From: CAYQAJ01 sp964415245
GTDB taxonomy: Bacteria > Planctomycetota > Planctomycetia > Pirellulales > Pirellulaceae
NCBI GenBank assembly: GCA_964415245.1
Contig: CAYQAJ010000001.1
Location: forward strand, 1 to 64,000
Direction: 5' to 3'
DNA: 64,000 bases
The translations under genes were made by a program, and so were the position numbers. Position 1 is the stretch's first letter; each line of letters begins with the position of its first letter. Under the pieces are notes generated by a model. It searched no databases, was not told the DNA's origin, and saw only the letters and a list, made by a program, of their open reading frames with translations. Of the stretch, positions 7,463-16,444 are shown one piece after another.

Positions 7463-10375
7463 ATGACGGAAGTTAAAGAACGGCCCGGCGCTCCCGCGCC
7501 AGCCAAGCGTGCCTACGTTCGCGCGGTAGGGCCGCGACTGCGCATTGTACTGTATATCGTCTTCGCCCTGGTTGCTTTGCTGGGCGCCAACTCGGTGTAC
7601 CTGGCGGGCATCACGGCGCTGGGCTACGTCAACGGCCGGACGTACGAGGATCTGTTCTACCTGAACATGATTCTGCTGCACGTGGTGCTGGGACTGCTGC
7701 TGGTCGGCCCGTTTGTCCTCTTTGGCATCGTTCATCTATTGATCGCCCGCAAGCGGCGAAATCGCCGCGCCGTGCGCATTGGTTACGCACTGTTTGCCGT
7801 GAGTCTGGTGGTGCTGGCCTCGGGCGTTCTGTTAATGCGTTTCGGCGGATTCGACCTGCGGCAACCAGTGGCTCGCTCGACGGTGTACTGGATGCACGTG
7901 CTGGCGCCGCTGGCCGCCGTCTGGCTGTATTGTCTGCACCGATTGGCGGGTCCGCGGATCAAGTGGCGCGTCGGACTGGGCTTTGCCGCGGCGGTGGCGG
8001 GCGTCGTGATCGTGATGATGATCGTGCGATCGCAGGACCCGCGCGAATGGTACCACGTCGGGTCGAAAGAGGGGGTGAAATACTTCGAGCCGTCGCTGGC
8101 CCGAACGACGGACGGGAACTTCATCCCGGCCCGTGCCTTGATGAACGACGAGTACTGCAAGAAGTGCCACGCGGACATCTTCAAAGGCTGGTTCCACAGC
8201 GCGCATCGCTTCAGCTCGTTCAACAACCCGGCCTACCTGGCCAGCGTGCGGGAGACTCGCGAAGTGTCGCTCAAGCGCGACGGTAGCGTGAAGGCCTCGC
8301 GATGGTGTGCCGGCTGCCACGATCCCGTTCCGTTCTTCAGTGGTGCGTTCGACGATCCCGAGTTCGACGTGGTCAATAGCCGGTCGTCGCAAGCCGGCGT
8401 CACTTGCACAGTGTGCCACGCCATCACCAACGTCAACAGCAACAAGGGCAACGCCGATTACACGATCGAGGAGCCGCTGCACTACCCCTTCGCGTACAGC
8501 GAAAACCCGGTGCTGCAGTACCTCAACAATCAACTCGTGAAGGCCAAGCCGTCGTTCCACAAGCAGACGTTCCTCAAGCCGTTTCACCGCACGGCCGAGT
8601 TTTGCTCGACGTGCCACAAGGTGCACCTGCCCAAGGAGCTGAACCACTACAAGGATTTTCTCCGCGGTCAGAATCATTACGACCCGTATCTACTCTCCGG
8701 TGTGTCGGGGCACGGCGCCCGCAGCTTCTACTATCCGCCCGAAGCGAAGACCAACTGTGCCCAGTGCCACATGCCGCTGAAGCCTTCGGCCGACTTTGGG
8801 GCGAAACGCTTCGAAGGCGCGGAGGAACTGAGCATCCACAATCACCTCTTTCCGACGGCCAACACGGGGGTGGCGTGGTTCAATGGCAGCGACGAAACCA
8901 TTCAAGCTCACCAGGAGTTTCTCAAGGACACGATGCGCGTCGACATTTTTGCGATGCGCGAAGGAGGGGAAGTCGACGGCCGCCTGATCGCGCCCATTCG
9001 GCCCGAAGTCCCCGCGCTCAAACCGGGCGATACCTACCTGCTCGAAACGGTCATTCGCACGATGAAGCTCGGCCACCTGTTCACGCAGGGCACGGTCGAT
9101 TCGAACGAAGTGTGGATGGACGTGAAGGTGGTCGCCGGGGCGACGTTCGACGACGCCGGTGAGATTGCTTCGGGACGCGTCATCGGCCGTAGTGGCGGGA
9201 TGGACGAGAAGCGCGAGGTCGACCGCTGGTCGCACTTCGTCAACGTGTTCGTGCTGGATCGCGAAGGCAACCGCATCAATCGCCGCAACCCGCAGGACAT
9301 CTTCGTCCCGCTCTACAACAACCAGATTCCGCCGGGCGCTGGACAGGTCGTGCACTATGGCCTGTACGTGCCCGCCGATATTACCGAGCCGGTTACGGTC
9401 GAAGTCAAATTGCAATATCGCAAGTTCGACCAGGAGTACATGGAGTTCGTCACCGGTGCGGCCAAACCCGGCGACCGGCCGATTCGCGGGCACACGCCCG
9501 GCGAGCCGTACGTCAACGAGCTGCCGGTCACGACGATGGCCGTGGACCGCGTAACGTTCCCCCTTGCCGGCCGCGACCAAGAGGTCGCCAACCCGCCGCG
9601 TGAAATTCCCGAGTGGCAGCGGTGGAACGATTACGGAATCGGTCTGCTCTTGGAGGGGAAGTCGGCGGGCGGATCCGAGCTGCGTCAGGCCGCCGAGGCG
9701 TTCACGCAGGTCGAGAAGCTCGGGCAGTACCACGGTCCGCTGAACCTGGCACGCGTCTACATCCAAGAGGGGAGCCTGGACAAGGCGGTGGATGCGTTGG
9801 CGCGCACCGCGTCGTACGACGATCCCCCCGCGCCCCCATGGACCGTCGCGTGGTTAACGGGCGAGGTAAATCGCCAACAGGGCCACCTGGACGAGGCAAT
9901 CATCAACTTCCGCAGTGTGCTGGAGGACAGCACGCAAGAGATGAAGGATCGAAAGTTCGATTTCAGCCTCGACTACGTGATCATTAACCGGCTTGGCACG
10001 ACGCTGTTCGAGCGAGCCAAGAAGGAATACGGGGACGACCGCCGCGAGGAGCGGGAAAGGCTTTTGCGGCAGGCGGTCGAGCGATTCGAGAAGACGCTCA
10101 CGATCGACTCCGAGAATCTCACGGCGCACTACAACCTGGCTCAATTGTACGCGCTCTTGGGCGACGAGAAGCGAGCCGCCGAGCACGACGCTCTGCACGA
10201 GCGATACAAGCCGGACGAGAACGCCCAGGACGAGGCGATCCGCCTGGCGCGGGAGAAGTACCCGGCCGCCGATCACGCCGCCGAGGCGGTCGTGATTTAT
10301 CCGCTGCATCGGCGCGGGGCACCGGAACTGCCTCCCGACGCGGTGCGAGAAGCGGTTTCGCAGAGCCGACCTTGA
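7463..10375 (+). CDS. Membrane-anchored pentahaem cytochrome c with TPR domain
   Basis: 970 residues from the ATG at 7463. The N-terminal 190 residues contain about five transmembrane helices with histidines placed inside or near helices 2 and 4 (NMILLHVVLG, YWMHVLAP, WLYCLHRL), resembling a cytochrome b-like anchor. A periplasmic domain follows with five CXXCH haem c motifs at residues 232, 282, 315, 381 and 432, similar in spirit to cytochrome c554-type proteins. A beta-rich region then leads to a C-terminal TPR region from about residue 725. A role in electron transfer across the envelope is inferred. The next gene starts 47 bp downstream, so the two are probably an operon. Confidence 0.85.
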   Translation: MTEVKERPGAPAPAKRAYVRAVGPRLRIVLYIVFALVALLGANSVYLAGITALGYVNGRTYEDLFYLNMILLHVVLGLLLVGPFVLFGIVHLLIARKRRNRRAVRIGYALFAVSLVVLASGVLLMRFGGFDLRQPVARSTVYWMHVLAPLAAVWLYCLHRLAGPRIKWRVGLGFAAAVAGVVIVMMIVRSQDPREWYHVGSKEGVKYFEPSLARTTDGNFIPARALMNDEYCKKCHADIFKGWFHSAHRFSSFNNPAYLASVRETREVSLKRDGSVKASRWCAGCHDPVPFFSGAFDDPEFDVVNSRSSQAGVTCTVCHAITNVNSNKGNADYTIEEPLHYPFAYSENPVLQYLNNQLVKAKPSFHKQTFLKPFHRTAEFCSTCHKVHLPKELNHYKDFLRGQNHYDPYLLSGVSGHGARSFYYPPEAKTNCAQCHMPLKPSADFGAKRFEGAEELSIHNHLFPTANTGVAWFNGSDETIQAHQEFLKDTMRVDIFAMREGGEVDGRLIAPIRPEVPALKPGDTYLLETVIRTMKLGHLFTQGTVDSNEVWMDVKVVAGATFDDAGEIASGRVIGRSGGMDEKREVDRWSHFVNVFVLDREGNRINRRNPQDIFVPLYNNQIPPGAGQVVHYGLYVPADITEPVTVEVKLQYRKFDQEYMEFVTGAAKPGDRPIRGHTPGEPYVNELPVTTMAVDRVTFPLAGRDQEVANPPREIPEWQRWNDYGIGLLLEGKSAGGSELRQAAEAFTQVEKLGQYHGPLNLARVYIQEGSLDKAVDALARTASYDDPPAPPWTVAWLTGEVNRQQGHLDEAIINFRSVLEDSTQEMKDRKFDFSLDYVIINRLGTTLFERAKKEYGDDRREERERLLRQAVERFEKTLTIDSENLTAHYNLAQLYALLGDEKRAAEHDALHERYKPDENAQDEAIRLAREKYPAADHAAEAVVIYPLHRRGAPELPPDAVREAVSQSRP

Positions 10376-10422
10376 AAACCCGACCGGGAGATCCACAACC
10401 CGACATAGGAATACCGAACGCC

Positions 10423-12312
10423 ATGACCAAAGACATCGAATCGGCAAAGAAGAAACTCGAACCCAATCCCATCCAACCTCCGGAAGCGACCGAGGAGGGT
10501 GACGACGCGATCATTGGTCGCGCCCTCCTCTGGTCGCTTATTTTCATCGTACCGTTGGTGGCGGGCGTCGTCGTGGCGGTGTGGTGGTACACCCGGCCCG
10601 CACCCGAGCCGCCGCCGCACTCCACCGAGCTGGTGGCGGCGCGTCGTCGCGATGCGCCGCAGCGCAAACCTCCCAAGGTGGAGTTCCGCGACATTACCCA
10701 CGACGTGGGGATCGACTTCGTCCACGTCAACGGCGCCGTGGGCGACAAGCTGCTCCCTGAAACGATGGGGGGCGGCGTGGCCTTTCTCGATTACGACAAC
10801 GACGGAGACGCCGATCTGTTGTTCGTCAACTCCTGCCACTGGCCCGATACGCCGCCGACCGGCGAGCCCGACCCCATCATGTGCCTCTACAGCAACGACG
10901 GCACCGGCCGTTTCGAAAATGCGACCGCCAGCTCCGGGCTCGACGTCACGATGTACGGCATGGGCGCGGCCGTGGGAGACTTCGACAACGACGGCTGGGT
11001 CGACGTGTTCCTTTCGGCCCTGGGACCGAACCGCCTGTTTCACAACGACCACGGAAAATTCGTCGACGTGACCGACGACGCAGGTGTGGCGGGAGATGAC
11101 GCCCAATGGAGCACCACGAGCGCCTTCTTCGATTACGACAACGACGGCCTGCTCGACCTGTTCGTGTGCAACTACCTGGCGTGGTCGAAGGAGTACGACC
11201 AGAGCCAGGGCTTTTCGCTGCTTGGCGGGGGACGTGCCTACGGCCGTCCGCAGAACTTCGCGGGCACCTTTCCCTACCTGTATCACAACGAGGGGAACGG
11301 TAAGTTTACTGATGTTTCCATGCAGGCGGGCGTTCAGGTCACCAACCCGCCACGAAACGTACCAGCCGGTAAATCGCTCGGGCTGGCGATCGTCGACATC
11401 GACGGCGACGGCTGGCTCGATGTGCTGGTAGCCAACGACACGGTGCCCAAATTCCTATTCCACAACCTAGGCAACGGCACCTTTCAGGAGGTCGGCAAGC
11501 GGTCGGGCGTGGCGTTCGACGCCGAGGGCAAGGCGACCGGCGCGATGGGGACGGACGTTGCTTGGATCCGCAACGACGATAGCCTGGGAGTAGCGATTGG
11601 AAACTTTTCCAAAGAAATGACGGCCCTGTACGTGACGCAGGGGAAAGGAAACCTGTTTTCCGATGAGGCGGTAGCGTCGGGCTTGGGGCCTCCTACACGG
11701 CTCGAGCTGACATTCGGCGTGTTCTTCTTCGATTACGACCTCGATGGCCGCATCGACCTGCTCAGCGCCAACGGCCATTTGGAAGCGGACATCAACCGCG
11801 TCGAGCCGACGCAAACGTATGCGCAAATGGCGCAATTGTTCTGGAACGCCGGCCCCGACCAGAAGACGGAATTCGTGCAGGTCGGACCCGAGCAAGTCGG
11901 CGCCGACTTTCACGAGCCGCTTGTGGGGCGGGGGGCGGCATTCGCCGACATCGACGGCGACGGCGACCTTGACATTGTGATGACCGCCGTCGGCGGGTCG
12001 CCCCGGCTGCTGCGCAACGAGCAGAAGCTGGGACATCACTGGCTCCGATTTCGGCTCGTCGGTACCACGTCGAACCGCGACGCGATCGGCGCGGTGGTCG
12101 AAGTACACGTTGAAGGCCATGTGCAGCGCCGCCAGGTGATGCCGACACGCAGTTACATTTCTCAAGTCGAGCTGCCGGTCACCTTCGGCCTGGGCGAGAG
12201 CGACAAGGTCGACAACGTGGTCGTCAAGTGGCCCGACGGTACTCAGCAAGAGCTTACCGATCTTGAGGTCGACAAAACGCACATCGTGACGCAACCCGGC
12301 AAGACCGACTGA
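10423..12312 (+). CDS. CRTAC1 family protein (FG-GAP repeats, ASPIC/UnbV)
   Basis: 629 residues from the ATG at 10423. A cytoplasmic N-terminal tail of about 35 residues and one transmembrane helix (LLWSLIFIVPLVAGVVVAVW) anchor a large exported part. The exported part has six calcium-type FG-GAP/VCBS motifs (DYDNDGDAD, DFDNDGWVD, DYDNDGLLD, DIDGDGWLD, DYDLDGRID, DIDGDGDLD) and a C-terminal ASPIC/UnbV domain (VEVHVEGHVQRRQVMP through KWPDGTQQEL). Family members are surface or periplasmic beta-propellers of unknown biochemical role. Position right after the pentahaem cytochrome suggests a joint function. Confidence 0.9.
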   Translation: MTKDIESAKKKLEPNPIQPPEATEEGDDAIIGRALLWSLIFIVPLVAGVVVAVWWYTRPAPEPPPHSTELVAARRRDAPQRKPPKVEFRDITHDVGIDFVHVNGAVGDKLLPETMGGGVAFLDYDNDGDADLLFVNSCHWPDTPPTGEPDPIMCLYSNDGTGRFENATASSGLDVTMYGMGAAVGDFDNDGWVDVFLSALGPNRLFHNDHGKFVDVTDDAGVAGDDAQWSTTSAFFDYDNDGLLDLFVCNYLAWSKEYDQSQGFSLLGGGRAYGRPQNFAGTFPYLYHNEGNGKFTDVSMQAGVQVTNPPRNVPAGKSLGLAIVDIDGDGWLDVLVANDTVPKFLFHNLGNGTFQEVGKRSGVAFDAEGKATGAMGTDVAWIRNDDSLGVAIGNFSKEMTALYVTQGKGNLFSDEAVASGLGPPTRLELTFGVFFFDYDLDGRIDLLSANGHLEADINRVEPTQTYAQMAQLFWNAGPDQKTEFVQVGPEQVGADFHEPLVGRGAAFADIDGDGDLDIVMTAVGGSPRLLRNEQKLGHHWLRFRLVGTTSNRDAIGAVVEVHVEGHVQRRQVMPTRSYISQVELPVTFGLGESDKVDNVVVKWPDGTQQELTDLEVDKTHIVTQPGKTD

Positions 12313-12496
12313 TCGTTGGTGGACGATGTGAACACCGTCGCCACGGAATCGCATCGATTGAGCGGGTGCCGAGCGTCCGGTGGGCGACGCGATTCGCGCC
12401 CTCTTCCCGAGCCATGCAGATGAGCGAGCACGAAAGACAACACCGGTGTCAACCTTCGCTGTACCGGGGGAAGACGCGGCGGCCAGGAGTGATGAC

Positions 12497-13231
12497 ATGC
12501 CGTTGATCCATTGGTTCGAAGACGACGAGGCGACCGGAGAGCTGGCGAAGATCTATGCCGAATGGAAGCAGGCGAACCCCGGCCGGGATCGCTTGCCGGG
12601 AATCCTCAAGTGCTTTAGCCCGCGCCCCGACTTTCTTCGCGCGGTGATCCAGTTCAGCCATTCGCTGCACTTCTCCGATGGATTCCTCCGGCGCCGTCAG
12701 AAAGAAATGATCGCCACGCTGGTATCGGGTCTGAATCAGTGCCCGTACTGAGTGGGCTCCCACGGATTCTTCCTGCAGTTGCAGGGAGGGGAAGACCGGG
12801 TGATTGCGGCGCTGTCCCGCGGCGACGTTGCGTCGGCCCCGCTCGACGACGCGGAGCGGGCCCTGCTGGAGTACGTGGAGCTGATTACCCGGCACGCGTA
12901 CCGGTCGACGGCCGAAGACGTCGAACGGCTTCGCTCAGTTGGCTGGACCGACGAGCAGATTGCCGAGGCGGTCTACATCACGGCCCTGTTCGCGTTCTTT
13001 AACCGCGTGGCCGACGCCTTCGGTCTGGAGGACCCCAACTACTTCGAGTTGGCGCGTACGGGCAAGTTGCCGGTGCTACCGGGGACACCGGGGTCGCGCA
13101 GGCCCGGCGCTCGCTCATCTCCTGAAGTACCGGCTTCCGGCAAGAACCCATCGGAAAAGGTCGATCCGTGCGCGCCTGATGACGCCTCCGGGTCGGAACC
13201 AACTGGGCTGTCGCGGCCGGAAAAGTCGTGA
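12497..13231 (+). CDS. AhpD-like peroxidase-related protein, candidate selenoprotein (in-frame TGA)
   Basis: The reading frame opens at ATG 12497 with an AGGAG ribosome binding site and runs to 13231, interrupted only by TGA at 12749-12751. Read through, it gives 244 residues of the carboxymuconolactone decarboxylase/AhpD superfamily. The active-site motif is NQCPY-TGA-VGSHG: Cys82 is present and the TGA (residue 85) falls exactly where the second redox cysteine of the CXXC is expected, so CXXU is the natural reading. Both halves are typical AhpD-like helical sequence in one frame. A SECIS-like hairpin follows the TGA. The last 50 residues or so are a low-complexity extension. The likely activity is thiol/selenol-dependent peroxide reduction. 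The alternative is a Cys-to-stop mutation or a base-call error. Confidence 0.8.
12769..12794 (+). promoter_or_regulatory. Candidate bacterial SECIS hairpin
   Basis: Positions 12770-12776 (UUCCUGC) pair with 12781-12787 (GCAGGGA), giving seven pairs with one G-U, closed by the tetraloop AGUU at 12777-12780. The loop starts 25 nt after the TGA, inside the 16-37 nt window usual for bacterial SECIS elements, and contains the expected GU. An alternative longer stem pairs 12769-12773 with 12790-12794. Folding was done by eye. Confidence 0.6.
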
Positions 13232-13558
13232 GGCTGGATTGCCGCCTGCCGCAGACTGTCCGTCGATCCGCCCGGCCCACCGAGGATTCCTGCGAACGGA
13301 GACAGGTGGGCCTTTCAGCGCCCGGCAGGACGGCGGCAATAGAGGCAATAGAATAGAAGGAGCGTTGCAAAGGACCGATCGTCTTGCGACAATTGGGCAC
13401 AGCGTCTGGGGCAAGAATCTTGTCGTAATACGGAGGCCCCCAGGACACCGACCGCAGCGCTCGCTTGTGCAACCCGGTCGCTTTGCGTTCCGAGGTCCGC
13501 ACAAGTACGGCGTTTCGTAGTTTACAGGCTGCCTTGCGGCACGGGTCCACTTACGGCC
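13232..13558. other. Intergenic region between AhpD-like and kinase-like genes
   Basis: No gene is supported. It has a short A-rich stretch near 13340-13360 but no clear promoter, terminator or repeat. Confidence 0.4.
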
Positions 13559-16303
13559 ATGTCCGTCACAACGTCCAGCGCGTTTCTGGTCGCGTTGAAA
13601 GACAGCCGCTTGCTGTCGCGCGATGAATTCGCCGCCGCAAGCAGCGAGTTCGGCCATCTCGACGAGCCGAAAGAAGTGGCCCGGCGGCTGGTCGCTGGCG
13701 GCACACTTACGCAGTGGCAGGCCGGTGTGCTTCTGTCGGGCGGCGCGGCACTGCGCCTCGGCAAGTACCTGCTCCTCGACTTGATCGGCTCCGGCGAAAT
13801 GGGACAGGTGTATCTGGCCGAGCACACCCAGATGGCTCGGCGTGTCGCCCTCAAGACCCTTTCGCGCCGACACACGCACGACCCCAAGGCGGTGGAGAAG
13901 TTTCTGGCCGAAGCCCGGGTCATCGCCGCGCTCGATCATCGGAACCTGAACCACGTTTACGACGTCGGGCAGGAGGGCAAGCGATACTATCTCGTGATGG
14001 AGTATGTCGAGGGACAAAGCCTCGACGAGGCGGCGGCCAATCGCCGGTTCTCCCCGGCGACGGCGGCCGATTACGTGTGGCAGGCGGCATCCGGCCTGGC
14101 ACGTGCCCATGAGAACAACGTCGTACACGGCGACGTGAATCCAACCCACTTGTTGCTCGACGGCAGCGGCACCATCAAGGTAAGTGGGCTGGGCGTGGCG
14201 CGGCTTACGCGCCGAGGGGATGCGGCTTCGAGTGATACGTCGCTGAGCGAATTCGCCGCTCCCGAGGTTGTTTCCGGCAGCGAAGCCGATGCGAGGTCCG
14301 ACGTTTACTCGCTCGGTGCGACGTTGCATCTCTTGCTGACCGGGAGCGCCTCCGACGGCGCCTTCCATGGCGCCGCTACGGTTCCCACGTCCCTGCAGGC
14401 GATTTGCGATCGCATGCAAGCGGCGGACCCCAACGCACGTTTTCAGACGGCGGGCGAGGCAGCCGGCGCGCTCGAGGTGTGGCTCAGCGACAACCGCAAG
14501 CCGGCGTCGCAAAACGGAGGCAATGGCCGGGTGCGCATTGCGGGTGGAAAGCCGCCGCAGACCGGTTCCGGCGATTTCTCGACGGTCCAACTTCGTCACC
14601 GACGAAAGCTCGCGGTGGCCAAGCCCCTCGCTCCCTCGGCAGTCGCCGATGCCGGCCTTGTTGCCGCGGCAAGCAACGCTCGCGATTCGGAATCGATTCA
14701 CATCGACATAAGAAGCGGCTCTTCCGGGGGAAGCTCGGCGAAAGTCCGTAATCGTGGCCCACGATCAGGCGTCGGAAAAAAACGAGCTGTTTGGCCCCTG
14801 GTCGCCGCCGCGGTGGGCGCGGCCGTTTTGGTATTTGTGGGATTAGGAGCCGGCGGAATCTACATTGTCTGGACCCAGTTTCTCAACGCGCAACCTGCTC
14901 CCGGTTCCGGAACGCAAAACGTAGCCCTCAACACAATGCAAGCCGATTCCGGCGACCAGGGGTCGGCCGACACGAACGACTCCGCGGACAAGGGGAGTGA
15001 ATCGGATAGGACCGGCGGTGGGGGGGCAGGGGAAACGACGACGGACAAAGGCGCCGACACGCAGCCCACGGGTGATTCTGGTTCCGGCGACTCGACGCCA
15101 CCCGACGGTTCGGGCACCGACGATTCGAGCAACGGCGGGCCGGCCGTTCCCCCTGAAAACATCCCGCCGGACAATGGGGGGACTTCGACGCCCGATCCGG
15201 ACCCCGGGCCCACGAATCCGGAAACGACGCCGCCTGTTCCGCCCCCCGATCCGCCGACCGACCCCGAACCGCCGCCGCCCGTCAGTCCATTCGAGGGACT
15301 GCCGACGGCCGTGGCCCTACCCCCGCTGAAGAGCGGGCAGACGCCGGACGCGGAGTTGCCCGCGCAGGAGCTCGTGCCACTACGCTTGGCGCCGTCGGCC
15401 GTGTTGTCGGCGCAAATCGAAGGGGGCGAGACGGCGTCGCGGGGCGCTTACGCGTTTTCCCTCCGGCGCGAGGAAGAAGGCGATACGCGGTCCTGGCAAG
15501 TGATTCTTACCAGTGGCTCGGGTGCGTCGGCTTCGGCTGCTGCTGTGGCTCGACTGGCCGCAACCGACGACGCTCTGCAATTCGAGTGGCTCGAAGCGGC
15601 CGAGAGCGAAACCGCGGCCAACTACCTGCGTAACTGCATACTTCGTTTGCGCTCCGATGAGTTCACGCACGCGCTGGCTCTGCGCACGCCCGTGACGTTC
15701 GACGAACTGGCAGTATCGCTGGACCGGGCGCTATCCAAGAGTGACGTGACGATCGAGTGGTTGCCCGATCCCAAGGCCATCCAGATCGAGATCGTGGAGC
15801 TCCAGAGCGAATTGCTCCCGTATCGCTTCGATCCCAAGCAAACGCTCGAAGCGGCCCGAGACGCCACTTGGATCTACCTTGGTCCGCCTGAGAAGGATTC
15901 GGTGCTGGGTCTGAAGATCGACTCCCGCGTAAGTCGTACCGTGCGCGTCGAGGCGGCACCCTATTTCAAGGTGGCCAGCGAGCCGAAGGAGATTCGGTTT
16001 TCGCCCGCGGAAGCCAAAAAGGTATCCGCAAAGCTGACTATCGCCTTGCCGCAGATGCAAGCCAGGAAAACCCAATACGACCAATTGCCTGAGCCGCAGA
16101 AGACGGCGAATCAGGCCAACGCGATGCTGCTCGATCAGCAGATCGCCACCGCGCAGACAGCACTAATCCAGCTCGCCGATCTTCAAACGTACTACGAAGA
16201 GATCGGCGATTCGTGCCGCGTCCGCTTGCGGGTCTTCTTTTTGGCCGGCGAGACCCAGGTCGAGCTTGCTCACACTGCCGGCGCCCCCCCGCCATCGCCA
16301 TAG
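13559..16303 (+). CDS. Membrane-anchored Ser/Thr kinase-like protein (predicted pseudokinase)
   Basis: 914 residues. A kinase fold spans about residues 70-315: the glycine loop IGSGEMGQVYLA, the ATP-anchoring lysine Lys99 (VALK) and an APE motif (FAAPEVV) are present. The catalytic loop reads HGDVNPTHLL: Asp192 is kept, but the usual Lys is Asn194 and the Mg-binding Asn is His197. The DFG motif is GLG (210-212), so the metal-binding Asp is missing. This predicts weak or no phosphotransfer. A transmembrane helix (about 411-436) leads to a 140-residue Pro/Asp/Thr/Gly linker and a C-terminal exported domain of about 320 residues that I do not recognise. It may act as a transmembrane sensor or scaffold. 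Confidence 0.85.
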   Translation: MSVTTSSAFLVALKDSRLLSRDEFAAASSEFGHLDEPKEVARRLVAGGTLTQWQAGVLLSGGAALRLGKYLLLDLIGSGEMGQVYLAEHTQMARRVALKTLSRRHTHDPKAVEKFLAEARVIAALDHRNLNHVYDVGQEGKRYYLVMEYVEGQSLDEAAANRRFSPATAADYVWQAASGLARAHENNVVHGDVNPTHLLLDGSGTIKVSGLGVARLTRRGDAASSDTSLSEFAAPEVVSGSEADARSDVYSLGATLHLLLTGSASDGAFHGAATVPTSLQAICDRMQAADPNARFQTAGEAAGALEVWLSDNRKPASQNGGNGRVRIAGGKPPQTGSGDFSTVQLRHRRKLAVAKPLAPSAVADAGLVAAASNARDSESIHIDIRSGSSGGSSAKVRNRGPRSGVGKKRAVWPLVAAAVGAAVLVFVGLGAGGIYIVWTQFLNAQPAPGSGTQNVALNTMQADSGDQGSADTNDSADKGSESDRTGGGGAGETTTDKGADTQPTGDSGSGDSTPPDGSGTDDSSNGGPAVPPENIPPDNGGTSTPDPDPGPTNPETTPPVPPPDPPTDPEPPPPVSPFEGLPTAVALPPLKSGQTPDAELPAQELVPLRLAPSAVLSAQIEGGETASRGAYAFSLRREEEGDTRSWQVILTSGSGASASAAAVARLAATDDALQFEWLEAAESETAANYLRNCILRLRSDEFTHALALRTPVTFDELAVSLDRALSKSDVTIEWLPDPKAIQIEIVELQSELLPYRFDPKQTLEAARDATWIYLGPPEKDSVLGLKIDSRVSRTVRVEAAPYFKVASEPKEIRFSPAEAKKVSAKLTIALPQMQARKTQYDQLPEPQKTANQANAMLLDQQIATAQTALIQLADLQTYYEEIGDSCRVRLRVFFLAGETQVELAHTAGAPPPSP

Positions 16304-16444
16304 CAGCCGTCGGGCCGAGTGGTCCACGCTGCTTGCGACTTCCGTTGCCCACCCTCCGCCGTCAATATGCGCCGCGTGTCTGTTTTGTTGGCGTGCACGT
16401 TATTGTCGGCGTACAATTTCATTGCCTTACCGGAGCCGCAACGA

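Noticed and set aside
12749..12751. Reassignment of UGA as a general sense codon
   Set aside because: Many genes of the window end normally with TGA, for example those ending at 12312, 13231 and 62618.
13115..14701. Minus-strand 528-codon open frame
   Set aside because: Antisense to the kinase-like gene; its translation has no domain pattern and reflects high-GC codon bias.
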